Below, piece by piece: positions 44,740-53,178 of a stretch of DNA of 64,000 bases (the first letter of the stretch is position 1; each line of letters begins with the position of its first letter). The notes under the pieces are model-generated. The model searched no databases. It was not told the origin of the DNA and worked only from the letters and a program-made list of their open reading frames with translations. The translations under genes were made by a program, and so were the position numbers. The DNA comes from Emticicia fluvialis (lineage in GTDB: Bacteria > Bacteroidota > Bacteroidia > Cytophagales > Spirosomataceae), in the NCBI RefSeq assembly GCF_024793945.1, contig NZ_JANUSD010000011.1, forward strand, positions 124,001 to 188,000. The letters run 5' to 3'.

Positions 44740-45534
44740 ATGACAGACGCTACAGAATATAAAGTACCTACCATGGCAGAAATGGCCGCTCAGGGAAAAG
44801 AACCTGAAGTGCTTTTCTGGGTTGGATGTGCCGGTTCTTTCGACGACCGCTACAAGAAAGTAACCATTGCATTTGTAAAAATTCTGAACAAAATCGGTGT
44901 GAACTTTGCCGTGTTGGGCACAGAAGAAAGCTGCACCGGAGACCCAGCCCGCCGGGCCGGTAACGAGTTTACCTTTCAGATGCTTGCCCAGCAGAACATA
45001 CAGGTACTGAATGGCTACGGCGTAAAGAAAATAGTAACGGCCTGTCCGCATTGTTTCAATACACTCAAAAACGAATACCCCGAGTTAGGTGGCACCTATG
45101 AGGTAATCCACCACTCGCAATATCTGCAACAACTCATCAACGACGGCCGCGTGAAGATTGAAGGCGGCGGCACATTTAAAGGCCAGCGAATTACTTTCCA
45201 TGACTCCTGCTATCTGGGCCGGGCCAACGATGTTTATGAAGCGCCGCGTCAGGTTCTGGCAACTCTGGATGCCGATTTAGTAGAAATGAAGCGATGCCGA
45301 ACCAATGGTTTGTGCTGCGGTGCCGGCGGAGCCCAGATGTTTAAAGAACCAGAAAAAGGCTTTAAAGATATTAACGTAGAACGCATTGAAGAAGCACTGG
45401 CAACCGGTGCCAAAACCATTGCAGTTGCGTGTCCGTTTTGTATGGTCATGATGTCTGACGGCGTGAAAAACAAAGAAAAAGAACATGAGGTAAAGGTGTA
45501 TGATTTGGCCGAATTGCTGCTTCAGACGCTTTAA
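44740..45534 (+). CDS. CCG-domain (Fe-S)-binding oxidoreductase subunit
   Basis: 264 residues from the ATG at 44740. An in-frame ATG at 44680 lies within the predicted operator and would be almost leaderless, so it is less likely. Two CCG-type cysteine motifs: GCAGSF with CTGDPARRAGNEF and CPHCFNTLKNEYP (about residues 30-105), then HDSCYLGRANDVYEAPRQVL with GLCCGAGGAQMF and CPFCMVMM. This is the domain of heterodisulfide reductase subunit B, glycolate oxidase GlcF and succinate dehydrogenase-like proteins. In Bacteroidota a longer ferredoxin-like partner often precedes it; none is here. It may pass electrons from fatty-acid oxidation to the quinone pool. Confidence 0.85.
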   Translation: MTDATEYKVPTMAEMAAQGKEPEVLFWVGCAGSFDDRYKKVTIAFVKILNKIGVNFAVLGTEESCTGDPARRAGNEFTFQMLAQQNIQVLNGYGVKKIVTACPHCFNTLKNEYPELGGTYEVIHHSQYLQQLINDGRVKIEGGGTFKGQRITFHDSCYLGRANDVYEAPRQVLATLDADLVEMKRCRTNGLCCGAGGAQMFKEPEKGFKDINVERIEEALATGAKTIAVACPFCMVMMSDGVKNKEKEHEVKVYDLAELLLQTL

Positions 45535-45614
45535 TACTTCCCTATAAGATACTAGGCTCATAGAACTTTTACAGGCAGATTGAATGTTTATCTAACAGAA
45601 TAAAAACCTGTAGT

Positions 45615-46121
45615 ATGTATATTTCTTTTGAACAATTACCTCAGAGCGCGCGCATCTGGATATACCAGGCTAACCGTACACTAACCGATAATGAGGTTTC
45701 TTTAGTTGAAACTACACTTCAACCTGCTGTAACCAAGTGGGCGGCTCACGGCACTGCACTATTAGCTTCAGTAAAAGTGCTGCTGAATCGTTTTGTAATT
45801 ATTGCCCTTGACGAAAGCCAGTACGAAGCCAGCGGTTGTTCAATAGATGCTTCTACCCGTTGGTTTAAAGAACTGGGCGAACAACTGAATGTTGATTTCT
45901 TCGACCGCTCGCAGGCCTACCTTGATGGTAGCGAAATAAAAACTTTTTCTATTTTCCAGCCTAAAAAAGCCATAGAAAGCGGATTAATCGCTGCTGATAC
46001 GGTTGTTTTCGTGAACAACAATCATATTCAAACATTGGCCGACTTGTCAACCAACTGGCAGATTAAAGCATCAGAAAGCTATCTGAAAAGATTTTTCAAT
46101 AACGTCAATATCCCGGCATAA
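45615..46121 (+). CDS. Conserved Bacteroidota protein of unknown function
   Basis: 168 residues, no signal peptide or membrane helix. Homologues are often labelled ABC transporter ATPase in databases, but no Walker A, signature or Walker B motif is present, so that label looks wrong. Visible segments: FEQLPQSARIWIYQANRTLT at the start, SGCSIDASTRWFKELGEQ in the middle and a basic C-terminal segment SESYLKRFFNN. It lies 80 bases after the Fe-S protein gene, in the same orientation, and precedes an LLM oxidoreductase by 20 bases. Likely a small cytoplasmic alpha/beta protein. Confidence 0.75.
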   Translation: MYISFEQLPQSARIWIYQANRTLTDNEVSLVETTLQPAVTKWAAHGTALLASVKVLLNRFVIIALDESQYEASGCSIDASTRWFKELGEQLNVDFFDRSQAYLDGSEIKTFSIFQPKKAIESGLIAADTVVFVNNNHIQTLADLSTNWQIKASESYLKRFFNNVNIPA

Positions 46122-46141
46122 AACTCCCACAACAGATTTTC

Positions 46142-47176
46142 ATGGAACTAGGTATCAGTACATTTGGCGAGGTGCATCCTGATGGTGTAGCAGGTAAAGC
46201 AGTTAATGCACACGAACGCATGCAGGAATTAATTGCAGAAGGCAAACTGGCAGACGAGGTAGGCTTAGACGTTTTTGCAGTAGGCGAGCATCACCGCCCT
46301 GATTTTATCATTTCAGCGCCAGAAGTGGCTTTGGCTGCCATTGCTGCGGTTACTAAAAATATACGTTTGTCAAGTTCAGTAACGGTTTTAAGCTCTGCAG
46401 ACCCGGTCCGGACATTCCAGAACTTTTCTACGCTCGACCTCATCTCAAACGGTCGTGCCGAGATACTGGCAGGCAGGGGTTCATTTACAGAGTCTTTCCC
46501 ATTATTTGGTTATGATTTGCAAGACTATAACGAGTTGTTTATAGAAAAACTCGATTTACTTTCAAAAATCAACCAGTCGGAAATCATAACCTGGAAAGGT
46601 AAACACAGAGCGCCCATTTACAAATTGGGTGTGTATCCAAGACCCATTCAGGAGTCATTGCCCATCTGGCTTGCCGTTGGTGGCACTCCGGCATCGGCTA
46701 TCAGAGCAGGTAAAATGAACCTGCCTATGACACTGGCCATCTTAGGAGGCAGACCCAGCCAGTATGTGCCGTTTGTAAACCTTTACAAGCAGTCGTTCAA
46801 AGAAGCCGGGCATAACCCTGCCACTTTTCAGTTAGGTATCAACTCGCAGTTTTATATTGCCGACACCTCGCAGGAAGCGGAGGACGAGTTCTGGCCGTCA
46901 TACGAAAAACTGATGAACCGGGTGGGTAGAGAACGCGGGTGGTCACCCATAACCCGTGAGCATTTCGAACTTTCATGCTTACCTGACGGCCCTTTGTTTG
47001 TAGGTAGTCCGCAGCAGGTAATCGACAAAATACTCTATCAGTCAGAACTTTTTGGCCATACACGCTTTTTGGCACAGATGGTAAAGGGAGACATTCCTCA
47101 CGCCAAAATATTAAAAACCATTGAGCTGTTTGGCTCAGTGGTAGCCCCCGAGGTAAGAAAAGCCTTGAAAGCATAA
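46142..47176 (+). CDS. LLM class flavin-dependent oxidoreductase (luciferase-like)
   Basis: 344 residues. The TIM-barrel luciferase-like family is shown by ELGISTFGEVHPDG at the start, DVFAVGEHHRPDFIISAPEVAL (about residues 44-65), RLSSSVTVLSSADPVRTFQNFSTLD and GRAEILAGRGSF. These use FMN or F420 to act on alkanes, aldehydes or similar small substrates; FMN is likely in this phylum. The substrate cannot be assigned. It is followed 24 bases later by the fRMsr gene. Confidence 0.85.
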   Translation: MELGISTFGEVHPDGVAGKAVNAHERMQELIAEGKLADEVGLDVFAVGEHHRPDFIISAPEVALAAIAAVTKNIRLSSSVTVLSSADPVRTFQNFSTLDLISNGRAEILAGRGSFTESFPLFGYDLQDYNELFIEKLDLLSKINQSEIITWKGKHRAPIYKLGVYPRPIQESLPIWLAVGGTPASAIRAGKMNLPMTLAILGGRPSQYVPFVNLYKQSFKEAGHNPATFQLGINSQFYIADTSQEAEDEFWPSYEKLMNRVGRERGWSPITREHFELSCLPDGPLFVGSPQQVIDKILYQSELFGHTRFLAQMVKGDIPHAKILKTIELFGSVVAPEVRKALKA

Positions 47177-47200
47177 GAATAATTTTAAAACCGGAAATTG

Positions 47201-47692
47201 ATGGCCGAGACCTTATATATACCACAAACAGCAACTCGCAAAGAGATTTACGACAGCCTGTTGCCCCAGGTAGAAGCGTTAATCAGTACAGAAACAGACA
47301 CCATTGCCAATCTGGCCAATATAGCGGCCGTTTTGAAAGAGGCATTCGGTTTTTTCTGGGTAGGCTTCTATATAAAGAAAGAAAATCAATTGGTGCTGGG
47401 GCCGTTTCAGGGGCCCTTAGCCTGCACACGCATTAATTTTGATAAAGGCGTATGCGGCTATTGCTACCGCACAAGAGAAACAGTGATAGTACCTGATGTA
47501 GACAAATTCCCGGGGCATATTGCCTGTAGTTCGGCCTCAAAGTCAGAAATCGTGGTACCTGTTTTTGACCAAACCGGCCAGGTAGCTATGGTGCTGGATG
47601 TTGACAGCGATGAACTGGATGATTTCTCGGAGGTAGATAAAGACGGGCTTGAGAAAATGATGCAATTATTACAAAAGACTTTTACGCTTTGA
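47201..47692 (+). CDS. msrC: Free methionine-(R)-sulfoxide reductase (GAF domain)
   Basis: 163 residues from the ATG at 47201; a TTG three bases upstream is possible. A single GAF domain carrying the three conserved cysteines of fRMsr: GPLACTRI, GVCGYCY and GHIACSSAS, followed by SEIVVPVFD and VLDVDS. The enzyme reduces free methionine-R-sulfoxide via a disulfide relay to thioredoxin. Its stop is one base before the precorrin-2 dehydrogenase ATG, so the two are translationally coupled. Confidence 0.93.
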   Translation: MAETLYIPQTATRKEIYDSLLPQVEALISTETDTIANLANIAAVLKEAFGFFWVGFYIKKENQLVLGPFQGPLACTRINFDKGVCGYCYRTRETVIVPDVDKFPGHIACSSASKSEIVVPVFDQTGQVAMVLDVDSDELDDFSEVDKDGLEKMMQLLQKTFTL

Positions 47693-47693
47693 T

Positions 47694-48263
47694 ATGAACA
47701 CACTGTTTCCGATATTTCTGAAACTTGAGCACCTGCATACGCTTATTGTAGGCGGTGGAAACGTAGGTCTTGAAAAGCTGGAAGCCGTATTGAAAAACTC
47801 ACCCAAAGCGAAAATCACACTGGTAGCGCCTGAGATAAAAGAAGAAATCAGGCATCTGGCACAAAGCCATGACCTGACCCTTGTTTTTGAAAAGTATGAC
47901 AGCCAGTACCTCCATGGCATTGATTTGGTAATTGCCGGAACAGATGATAAATCGGTGAATCAACAGGTACAGATAGATTGCAAAGCCAGAAAAATAATGG
48001 TTAATATTGCTGATACCCCCGACCTGTGCGATTTTTACCTGAGCTCGGTGGTGCAGAAAGATGATTTAAAAATCGCCATTTCAACCAATGGTAAGTCGCC
48101 GACTTTTGCCAAGCGTTTCAGAGAAATACTGGAGGAAATCTTACCTGATAATCTTCAGGAAACCCTCGACAACCTGCAGGCCATCAGAAACAAACTGAAA
48201 GGGGATTTTCAGGACAAAGTGCAGAAACTGAACGAGATTACCAAGGTAATGCGAAACCAATAA
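47694..48263 (+). CDS. Precorrin-2 dehydrogenase / sirohydrochlorin ferrochelatase (Met8/CysG N-domain type)
   Basis: 189 residues. NAD-binding segment IVGGGNVGLEKLEAVL (about residues 18-33), VIAGTDDKSVNQQV and NIADTPDLCDFYLSSVVQKDDLKIAISTNGKSPTFAKRFRE, the pattern of SirC/Met8 and the N-terminal half of CysG. It turns precorrin-2 into sirohydrochlorin, and in some members into siroheme, for sulfite or nitrite reductase. The methyltransferase part of CysG is absent, so it is the single-domain form. It ends with a hairpin shared with the converging ABC gene. Confidence 0.9.
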   Translation: MNTLFPIFLKLEHLHTLIVGGGNVGLEKLEAVLKNSPKAKITLVAPEIKEEIRHLAQSHDLTLVFEKYDSQYLHGIDLVIAGTDDKSVNQQVQIDCKARKIMVNIADTPDLCDFYLSSVVQKDDLKIAISTNGKSPTFAKRFREILEEILPDNLQETLDNLQAIRNKLKGDFQDKVQKLNEITKVMRNQ

Positions 48264-48265
48264 AA

Positions 48266-48296
48266 AATGCCCCTGATTGCTCAGGGGCATTTTTTA
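48266..48296. terminator. Bidirectional terminator
   Basis: AATGCCCCTGA (48266-48276) pairs perfectly with TCAGGGGCATT (48281-48291), with A's before and T's after, placed between converging genes. Confidence 0.9.
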
Positions 48297-48314
48297 TTCG
48301 CAAATTCAACAGTT

Positions 48315-50075
48315 TCAGGCTACTGCCAGCGTGTTTTTCCGCTCCCCTATCTGCTGTCTCCACATAGCATAGTACAAACCTTTTTCGGCCAGCAGTTCTT
48401 CATGCCTGCCTACTTCAATAATACGGCCCTGCTCCAGAACAAAAATTTTGTCGGCGTGCATAACGGTACTCAGGCGGTGCGCAATCATAACGGTAATGTA
48501 ATCTCCCAGCGCTGTTACAGCTTTTACGGTATTGGTAATTTCTTCTTCGGTAAGTGAATCAAGGGCAGAGGTAGCCTCATCAAAAACAAAAATTTTCGGA
48601 TTCCTCAACAATGCCCTGGCAATAGAAAGTCTTTGTTTTTCACCACCCGAAATCTTAATGCCACCTTCTCCAATAACTGATTCAATGCCATTATCGGCAC
48701 GGGCAAGCAATGTCTGGCAGGCAGCTTTATTGAGTGCCTCCATAATTTCATCATCAGTGGCGGTTGGATGTGCAAACAAGAGGTTTTCTTTAATTGTGCC
48801 CGAAAACAACTGTGTATCTTGCGTTACAAAGCCAATCTGTGTGCGTAGCTCTTCAATATTTATTCGGTCTGACGGCAGGTTATTGTAATGAATTACCCCA
48901 CTTGACGGATTATACAAACCTACCAGCAACTTCACCAAAGTGGTTTTGCCAGAGCCTGAAGGCCCCACAAAAGCAACTGTTTGCCCTTCGTTTACTTCAA
49001 AGTTCACTTGGTCTAATGCATTAGCGTTTGCAGTTAAATGCTTAAAACTCACATTGTCAAATTTCAGATGTCTTACCACACCCAGATGTGTCGGAAACTC
49101 AGGCGTTACTTCAATCGGCTTTTTCAGCAATTTGTCAAAGTTATTTAATGAGGCCTCAGCTTCCCGATACGCAATAATCACATTGCCAATTTCCTGCATA
49201 GGGCCAAACACAAAAAACGAATAGAACTGTAAACTCAATAACTGCCCTACCGTCATTTGGTCTCTGAATATCAGGAACAATAAAATAAACAGGATGCACT
49301 GGCGCAAAAAATTAACAAACGTACCCTGTATGAAACTGATACTGCGCACGCCTCGTACTTTTTTAAGCTCCAGTTGAAGAATCTTGAACGTATTTTGGTT
49401 TAATCGTTTAATCTCCTGCGCTGTTAGTCCAAGGCTTTTAATTAACTCTATATTCCGTAATGATTCAGTTGTGGTACCAGCCAGTGCCGTTGTTTCTTTT
49501 ACAATAACACCCTGAATCTCCTTTATTTTCCTGCTCAGTACCCTCGTAAGGGCTGCCAGTGAAAAGGCACCTGTAAAGTATATAGCTATCAGCCATGAAT
49601 TAACACTTAACGAATAGATAGTCAGGAAAACAATACCCACCAGAGACGTAAACGCCACATTAATAAAAGAGGTAATAAACTTCTCAGAATCGGTACGCAC
49701 TTTCTGCAAAACAGATAGTGTTTCTCCGCTTCGCTGGTCTTCAAATTGCTGATAAGGCAATTTAAGGGTGTGCCTGAGGCCATCAGTAAACACACTGGCG
49801 CCCAGTTTCTGAATTACCATGTTTACAACGTAGTCTTGCAACGTTTTGGCAATACGGCTTACCATAGCCACACCGATAATCGCCAGGAGCATCAGCAGTA
49901 CCCCTTTCATAAAGTCAGGTTCGGCAAAATCTTTGGCCCGATTGGCGTATTTATCAATCAGTTTCCCAAAAATATATGGATCCAGTAAAGAGAAAGTCTG
50001 GTTAACAGCCGCCAGAAACAATGCCAGCACCACCTGCCAACGGTAGCGGCTTAAATAATGTAAAAGAAGTTTCAT
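48315..50075 (-). CDS. ABC exporter, fused membrane and ATPase domains
   Basis: 586 residues. Six membrane helices in the first 310 residues (exporter type I), then the nucleotide-binding domain: Walker A GPSGSGKTT, Q-loop TQIGFVTQDTQL, signature ISGGEKQRLSIARAL, Walker B IFVFDEATSALD, and IAHRLSTVMHADKI. Homodimeric or half-heterodimeric exporter in the inner membrane; lipid A flippase and multidrug exporters share this layout. No partner gene is adjacent. It is divergent from the YgiB-like gene. Confidence 0.92.
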   Translation of the reverse strand: MKLLLHYLSRYRWQVVLALFLAAVNQTFSLLDPYIFGKLIDKYANRAKDFAEPDFMKGVLLMLLAIIGVAMVSRIAKTLQDYVVNMVIQKLGASVFTDGLRHTLKLPYQQFEDQRSGETLSVLQKVRTDSEKFITSFINVAFTSLVGIVFLTIYSLSVNSWLIAIYFTGAFSLAALTRVLSRKIKEIQGVIVKETTALAGTTTESLRNIELIKSLGLTAQEIKRLNQNTFKILQLELKKVRGVRSISFIQGTFVNFLRQCILFILLFLIFRDQMTVGQLLSLQFYSFFVFGPMQEIGNVIIAYREAEASLNNFDKLLKKPIEVTPEFPTHLGVVRHLKFDNVSFKHLTANANALDQVNFEVNEGQTVAFVGPSGSGKTTLVKLLVGLYNPSSGVIHYNNLPSDRINIEELRTQIGFVTQDTQLFSGTIKENLLFAHPTATDDEIMEALNKAACQTLLARADNGIESVIGEGGIKISGGEKQRLSIARALLRNPKIFVFDEATSALDSLTEEEITNTVKAVTALGDYITVMIAHRLSTVMHADKIFVLEQGRIIEVGRHEELLAEKGLYYAMWRQQIGERKNTLAVA

Positions 50076-50265
50076 CAGATTTTTCTTTGGAAATGTCGTA
50101 GGTTATAAAGCATCAACAAACTGCTTCTCTAAATAATTCCAAACGTTTTCAGACTTGCTACATCAATTTTTACCCACATTTTTAGTAGAAATAACCGTTC
50201 TTCCAATCCTGCTTTGTTTATCTTTACTTTTAGGAAACCTTTGTTACTCAAAACTAAACCGAATT

Positions 50266-50946
50266 ATGACACCCATTAGTACCCGTGCTTTCATCAGGAA
50301 AGTAAAGGATATTACCATCAGCAGTACATTGGCACTGGCTGTTTTAGGAAGCAGCTTTACCGTGCAGAGTTGCAACAACGACTCTGACAGTGACTATGAA
50401 TATGAAGAAGTAGAGGTTTTTACAAAAGGGGTAAGAACTTATATAACTGAAACGGCTAAAGGTGAGTTTAAAATTACCGACGAGATTGAAGTGCCGGCCG
50501 ATAGCTCAAAAGCCATTGTAACTTATCTGGATGGCAAAAAGGATACACTTTCGCCCAGAGCAGTAAAGGCTTTGATTGATAATGAGGTACGTACAAATGC
50601 CAGCCACATAGGGCAGAACAACAATCTATCTAATGCCTTGCTATATGGAGGTATGGGCTACCTGCTGGCCAAAACCATGAGCCCCAATTATGCCCAATAC
50701 AGGCCAGACATCAACACCTCTAACGGTTTCAGCCAAAGCTCAGGTTCAAGAAGAGATTCTTCTTCTCATCGCAGACATGGATATTATGGCGGCGGTATGA
50801 TGAGGTACTATGCTACCACGGCTGCCTTTCAGCGCTCAGGCGAAATCCACCAGAGCATTAACCATTCAAGAACCACTATGGCCAGGCCCGCGGGTGGCAA
50901 AACCGGGTTTTTCCGCAGTTCAAGCCACGACAGCCATCATTCATAA
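50266..50946 (+). CDS. YgiB-like (DUF1190-type) lipoprotein
   Basis: 226 residues from the ATG at 50266. A longer frame from 50155 adds a hydrophobic leader that does not fit the family and overlaps the promoter region. A signal-like helix (ISSTLALAVLGSSFTVQSC) precedes an acidic stretch (NDSDSDYEYEEVEVF). The middle has NALLYGGMGYLLAKTMSPNYAQY, and the tail is rich in S, H and G (SSGSRRDSSSHRRHGYYGGG, KTGFFRSSSHDSHH). This layout, and its position 13 bases before a YgiC-like ATP-grasp gene, match the E. coli YgiB/YgiC pair. No enzyme motif is present. Confidence 0.65.
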   Translation: MTPISTRAFIRKVKDITISSTLALAVLGSSFTVQSCNNDSDSDYEYEEVEVFTKGVRTYITETAKGEFKITDEIEVPADSSKAIVTYLDGKKDTLSPRAVKALIDNEVRTNASHIGQNNNLSNALLYGGMGYLLAKTMSPNYAQYRPDINTSNGFSQSSGSRRDSSSHRRHGYYGGGMMRYYATTAAFQRSGEIHQSINHSRTTMARPAGGKTGFFRSSSHDSHHS

Positions 50947-50959
50947 ATATATCTGATAC

Positions 50960-52129
50960 ATGAAATTTAGAAAATTACTGATACCACCTCAAACCTCATT
51001 ACGAAATGCCGGTTGGGACTGGATGTTGGGTGAAGATACATTGCCGTATATTACAGATGATGCCGCAATAGTTACTGAGCAGGAAGCTGAAGCATATTAT
51101 GAAGCAGCCAACGAGCTATACGAACTGTACATTGAAGCCGCTCAACACGTGCTGGATAACAACCGGCTGGAAGAACTGGGCATACCTGAAAATCTGCACA
51201 GACTGGTAAGATACTCATGGGACGCCGACAAACACTGGCATTTATATGGCAGATTTGACCTGAGCGGCGGATTGGATGGACAGCCCATAAAGCTGATAGA
51301 ATTTAATGCAGATACCGCCACCTGCATACCAGAAACCGCCATTATTCAGTGGGCATCGTTGAAAGCCAATAATCTGGATGAAAGCCGTCAGTTTAATACG
51401 CTTTACGAAAGTCTGGTAGAGAACTTCAGGCAAGTGCAGATTGAGAATCCCGGCTTTGAGCCTTCTCTGTTAATCTCTACCATGAGAGATTTCCCGGAAG
51501 ACGACACCAATATGCAGGTATTGGGGGAGGCCGCCAGAGAAGCAGGATTTGAAGTAGCTTTTGAATATATAGACGAGGTGGAGTTTTCTGCCATTGAAGG
51601 TATCTACAAACAAAACCCTAAAGATGGCAGCTTTACCAGATATGACTATTGGTTTAAGCTGATTCCGTGGGAATATATTGGCTGGGACGAACCGGAACTG
51701 GCAGATATACTGACCGAAATAGTTATTAACCAAAAAGCGGTGGTACTAAACCCGGCCTATACCCTGCTGTTTCAGTCGAAGGGTATTCTGAAAGTTTTAT
51801 GGGAGCTAAACCCAGACCACCCGCTTTTATTACAGACGGAATCTCAAGCGCTTGCTGGCAAAGCCAGCGTAGAAAAAGTGTTGTTTGGCCGTGAAGGAGC
51901 TAACGTGAGAATCCTGACAGCCGACGGTGCATCTCTTGAACATAAAGACGGTGAATACTTTGAACAGAACACTGTTTTTCAGGAATACACCGAATTTCTG
52001 AAAGATAATGCCGGTAAATATTATCAGGCAGGAGTATTTTTTGCAGGCGAAGCCTGTGGCCTGGGTTTTAGAAAAGGAGGTAAAATTATTGACAACACCG
52101 CTCAGTTTTGTGGGCATGTAATTGACTAA
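50960..52129 (+). CDS. YgiC/YjfC-like ATP-grasp protein (glutathionylspermidine synthase C-terminal family)
   Basis: 389 residues. The N-terminal LIPPQTSLRNAGWDWMLG, RYSWDADKHWHLYGRFDLSGG and IKLIEFNADTATCIPETAIIQW are diagnostic of the glutathionylspermidine synthase-like ATP-grasp family (E. coli YgiC/YjfC). The later segments KAVVLNPAYTLLFQSKGILKVLWELNPDHPLLLQ and FFAGEACGLGFRKGGKIIDNTAQFCGHVI complete the fold. The amidase domain of true Gss is absent. The family is thought to form an amide or peptide-type bond to an unknown amine; substrate unknown. Pairs with the YgiB-like gene. Confidence 0.85.
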   Translation: MKFRKLLIPPQTSLRNAGWDWMLGEDTLPYITDDAAIVTEQEAEAYYEAANELYELYIEAAQHVLDNNRLEELGIPENLHRLVRYSWDADKHWHLYGRFDLSGGLDGQPIKLIEFNADTATCIPETAIIQWASLKANNLDESRQFNTLYESLVENFRQVQIENPGFEPSLLISTMRDFPEDDTNMQVLGEAAREAGFEVAFEYIDEVEFSAIEGIYKQNPKDGSFTRYDYWFKLIPWEYIGWDEPELADILTEIVINQKAVVLNPAYTLLFQSKGILKVLWELNPDHPLLLQTESQALAGKASVEKVLFGREGANVRILTADGASLEHKDGEYFEQNTVFQEYTEFLKDNAGKYYQAGVFFAGEACGLGFRKGGKIIDNTAQFCGHVID

Positions 52130-52134
52130 CTTTG
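52127..52134 (+). promoter_or_regulatory. -7 element for the esterase gene
   Basis: TAACTTTG matches TAnnTTTG. It overlaps the ygiC-like stop codon. A TTTTG at 52106-52110 lies 16 bases upstream, close to the usual -33 placement. Confidence 0.5.
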
Positions 52135-52135
52135 T

Positions 52136-52153
52136 TGCCCAATCGGGCATTTT
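52136..52153 (+). terminator. Short hairpin after the YgiC-like gene
   Basis: TGCCC (52136-52140) pairs with GGGCA (52145-52149), followed by TTTTG. Short stem; it overlaps the promoter region of the next gene. Confidence 0.35.
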
Positions 52154-52187
52154 GTTTATATTTATAATTTAAACCAATAGTTAAATC

Positions 52188-53096
52188 ATGAAAAGCCCGG
52201 TTACTTCGCTGCTTTTATGCATTTTAATTTCCTCTTTTGCATTCGGGCAGCCAGCAAATAAGGTTATCTCGTTTTTTCCGGCGGGCACCCGGCTTCATGG
52301 TAATATACCTTACGCTAAAGATACCCTGCAAAAGCATCTGTTGGATATTTACTTACCTGCCAATGCCAAAGCCGGTATGCCGCTGGTAGTATGGGTGCAT
52401 GGTGGTGGCTGGATGCAGAACGATAAATATGCCGACATGAGCTACATGAAGAAGACCATCCATGCGCTGCTCAATAATGGTTTTGCTCTTGCTTCTATTG
52501 ATTACCGCCACAGCACACAAGCTGTTTTTCCGGCACAAATACAAGATTGTAATCAGGCAGTTGAGTTTCTATATCAGAATGCCGGAAAATATGGCTATAA
52601 CAAAGACAAAATAGCCTTGATGGGCTTTTCGGCGGGTGGGCATCTGGCTTCTTTGCTGGCGCTTTCGCATAACAACGGTGTGCCTTCGTTTTTGGCTGCC
52701 GGAAGCAAAAACTCATTCAGAATTGCTGCTGTGGTAGATTTTTACGGGCCTGCTGATTTTCTGGCCATGCTAAAACCAGAACAACCCAAAGGAACAGTTG
52801 ATGCCGTAAGTATGCTACTTGGCGCCTCACCAATTGACCGACCAGACCTGGCAAAACAGGCCAGCCCTGTTACTTATATAGATAAAAATGACGCGCCATT
52901 CCTGATTATTCAGGGCGAAAAAGACCCATCGGTTCCACAGAATCAGTCTAAACTACTGAGATCATGGCTAACGTTAGCGCATGTAAAAAATCACCTGATT
53001 ATTGTAAAAGATGCGCCGCATTACGGCGAAATGTTTGATGAAGCCTACATCAAAGACAAGATTATTGATTTTCTGAAAACCGAATTGAAATACTAA
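52188..53096 (+). CDS. Secreted alpha/beta hydrolase (BD-FAE/lipase-like)
   Basis: 302 residues. Signal peptide MKSPVTSLLLCILISSFAFGQ. The oxyanion motif HGGGW is at about residues 70-74; the nucleophile is in GFSAGGH near residue 147; then FYGPADFL, the acid in GEKDPS, and the catalytic histidine in DAPHYGE. This is the pattern of the feruloyl-esterase/carboxylesterase branch common in Bacteroidota, acting on ester-linked carbohydrates or small esters in the periplasm or at the surface. Substrate unknown. It is not linked to a polysaccharide-utilisation locus. Confidence 0.88.
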   Translation: MKSPVTSLLLCILISSFAFGQPANKVISFFPAGTRLHGNIPYAKDTLQKHLLDIYLPANAKAGMPLVVWVHGGGWMQNDKYADMSYMKKTIHALLNNGFALASIDYRHSTQAVFPAQIQDCNQAVEFLYQNAGKYGYNKDKIALMGFSAGGHLASLLALSHNNGVPSFLAAGSKNSFRIAAVVDFYGPADFLAMLKPEQPKGTVDAVSMLLGASPIDRPDLAKQASPVTYIDKNDAPFLIIQGEKDPSVPQNQSKLLRSWLTLAHVKNHLIIVKDAPHYGEMFDEAYIKDKIIDFLKTELKY

Positions 53097-53178
53097 GCCA
53101 TTTTAGAAATTCGTTTAAACCATATTTACAGGCATTAATAAGCCATATTCTTTTCTGGTCTCAGTTAAAAATTTAAAA

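Noticed and set aside
45615..46121. ABC transporter ATPase label for this protein family
   Set aside because: No Walker A, signature or Walker B motif is present; the label appears to be a database error.
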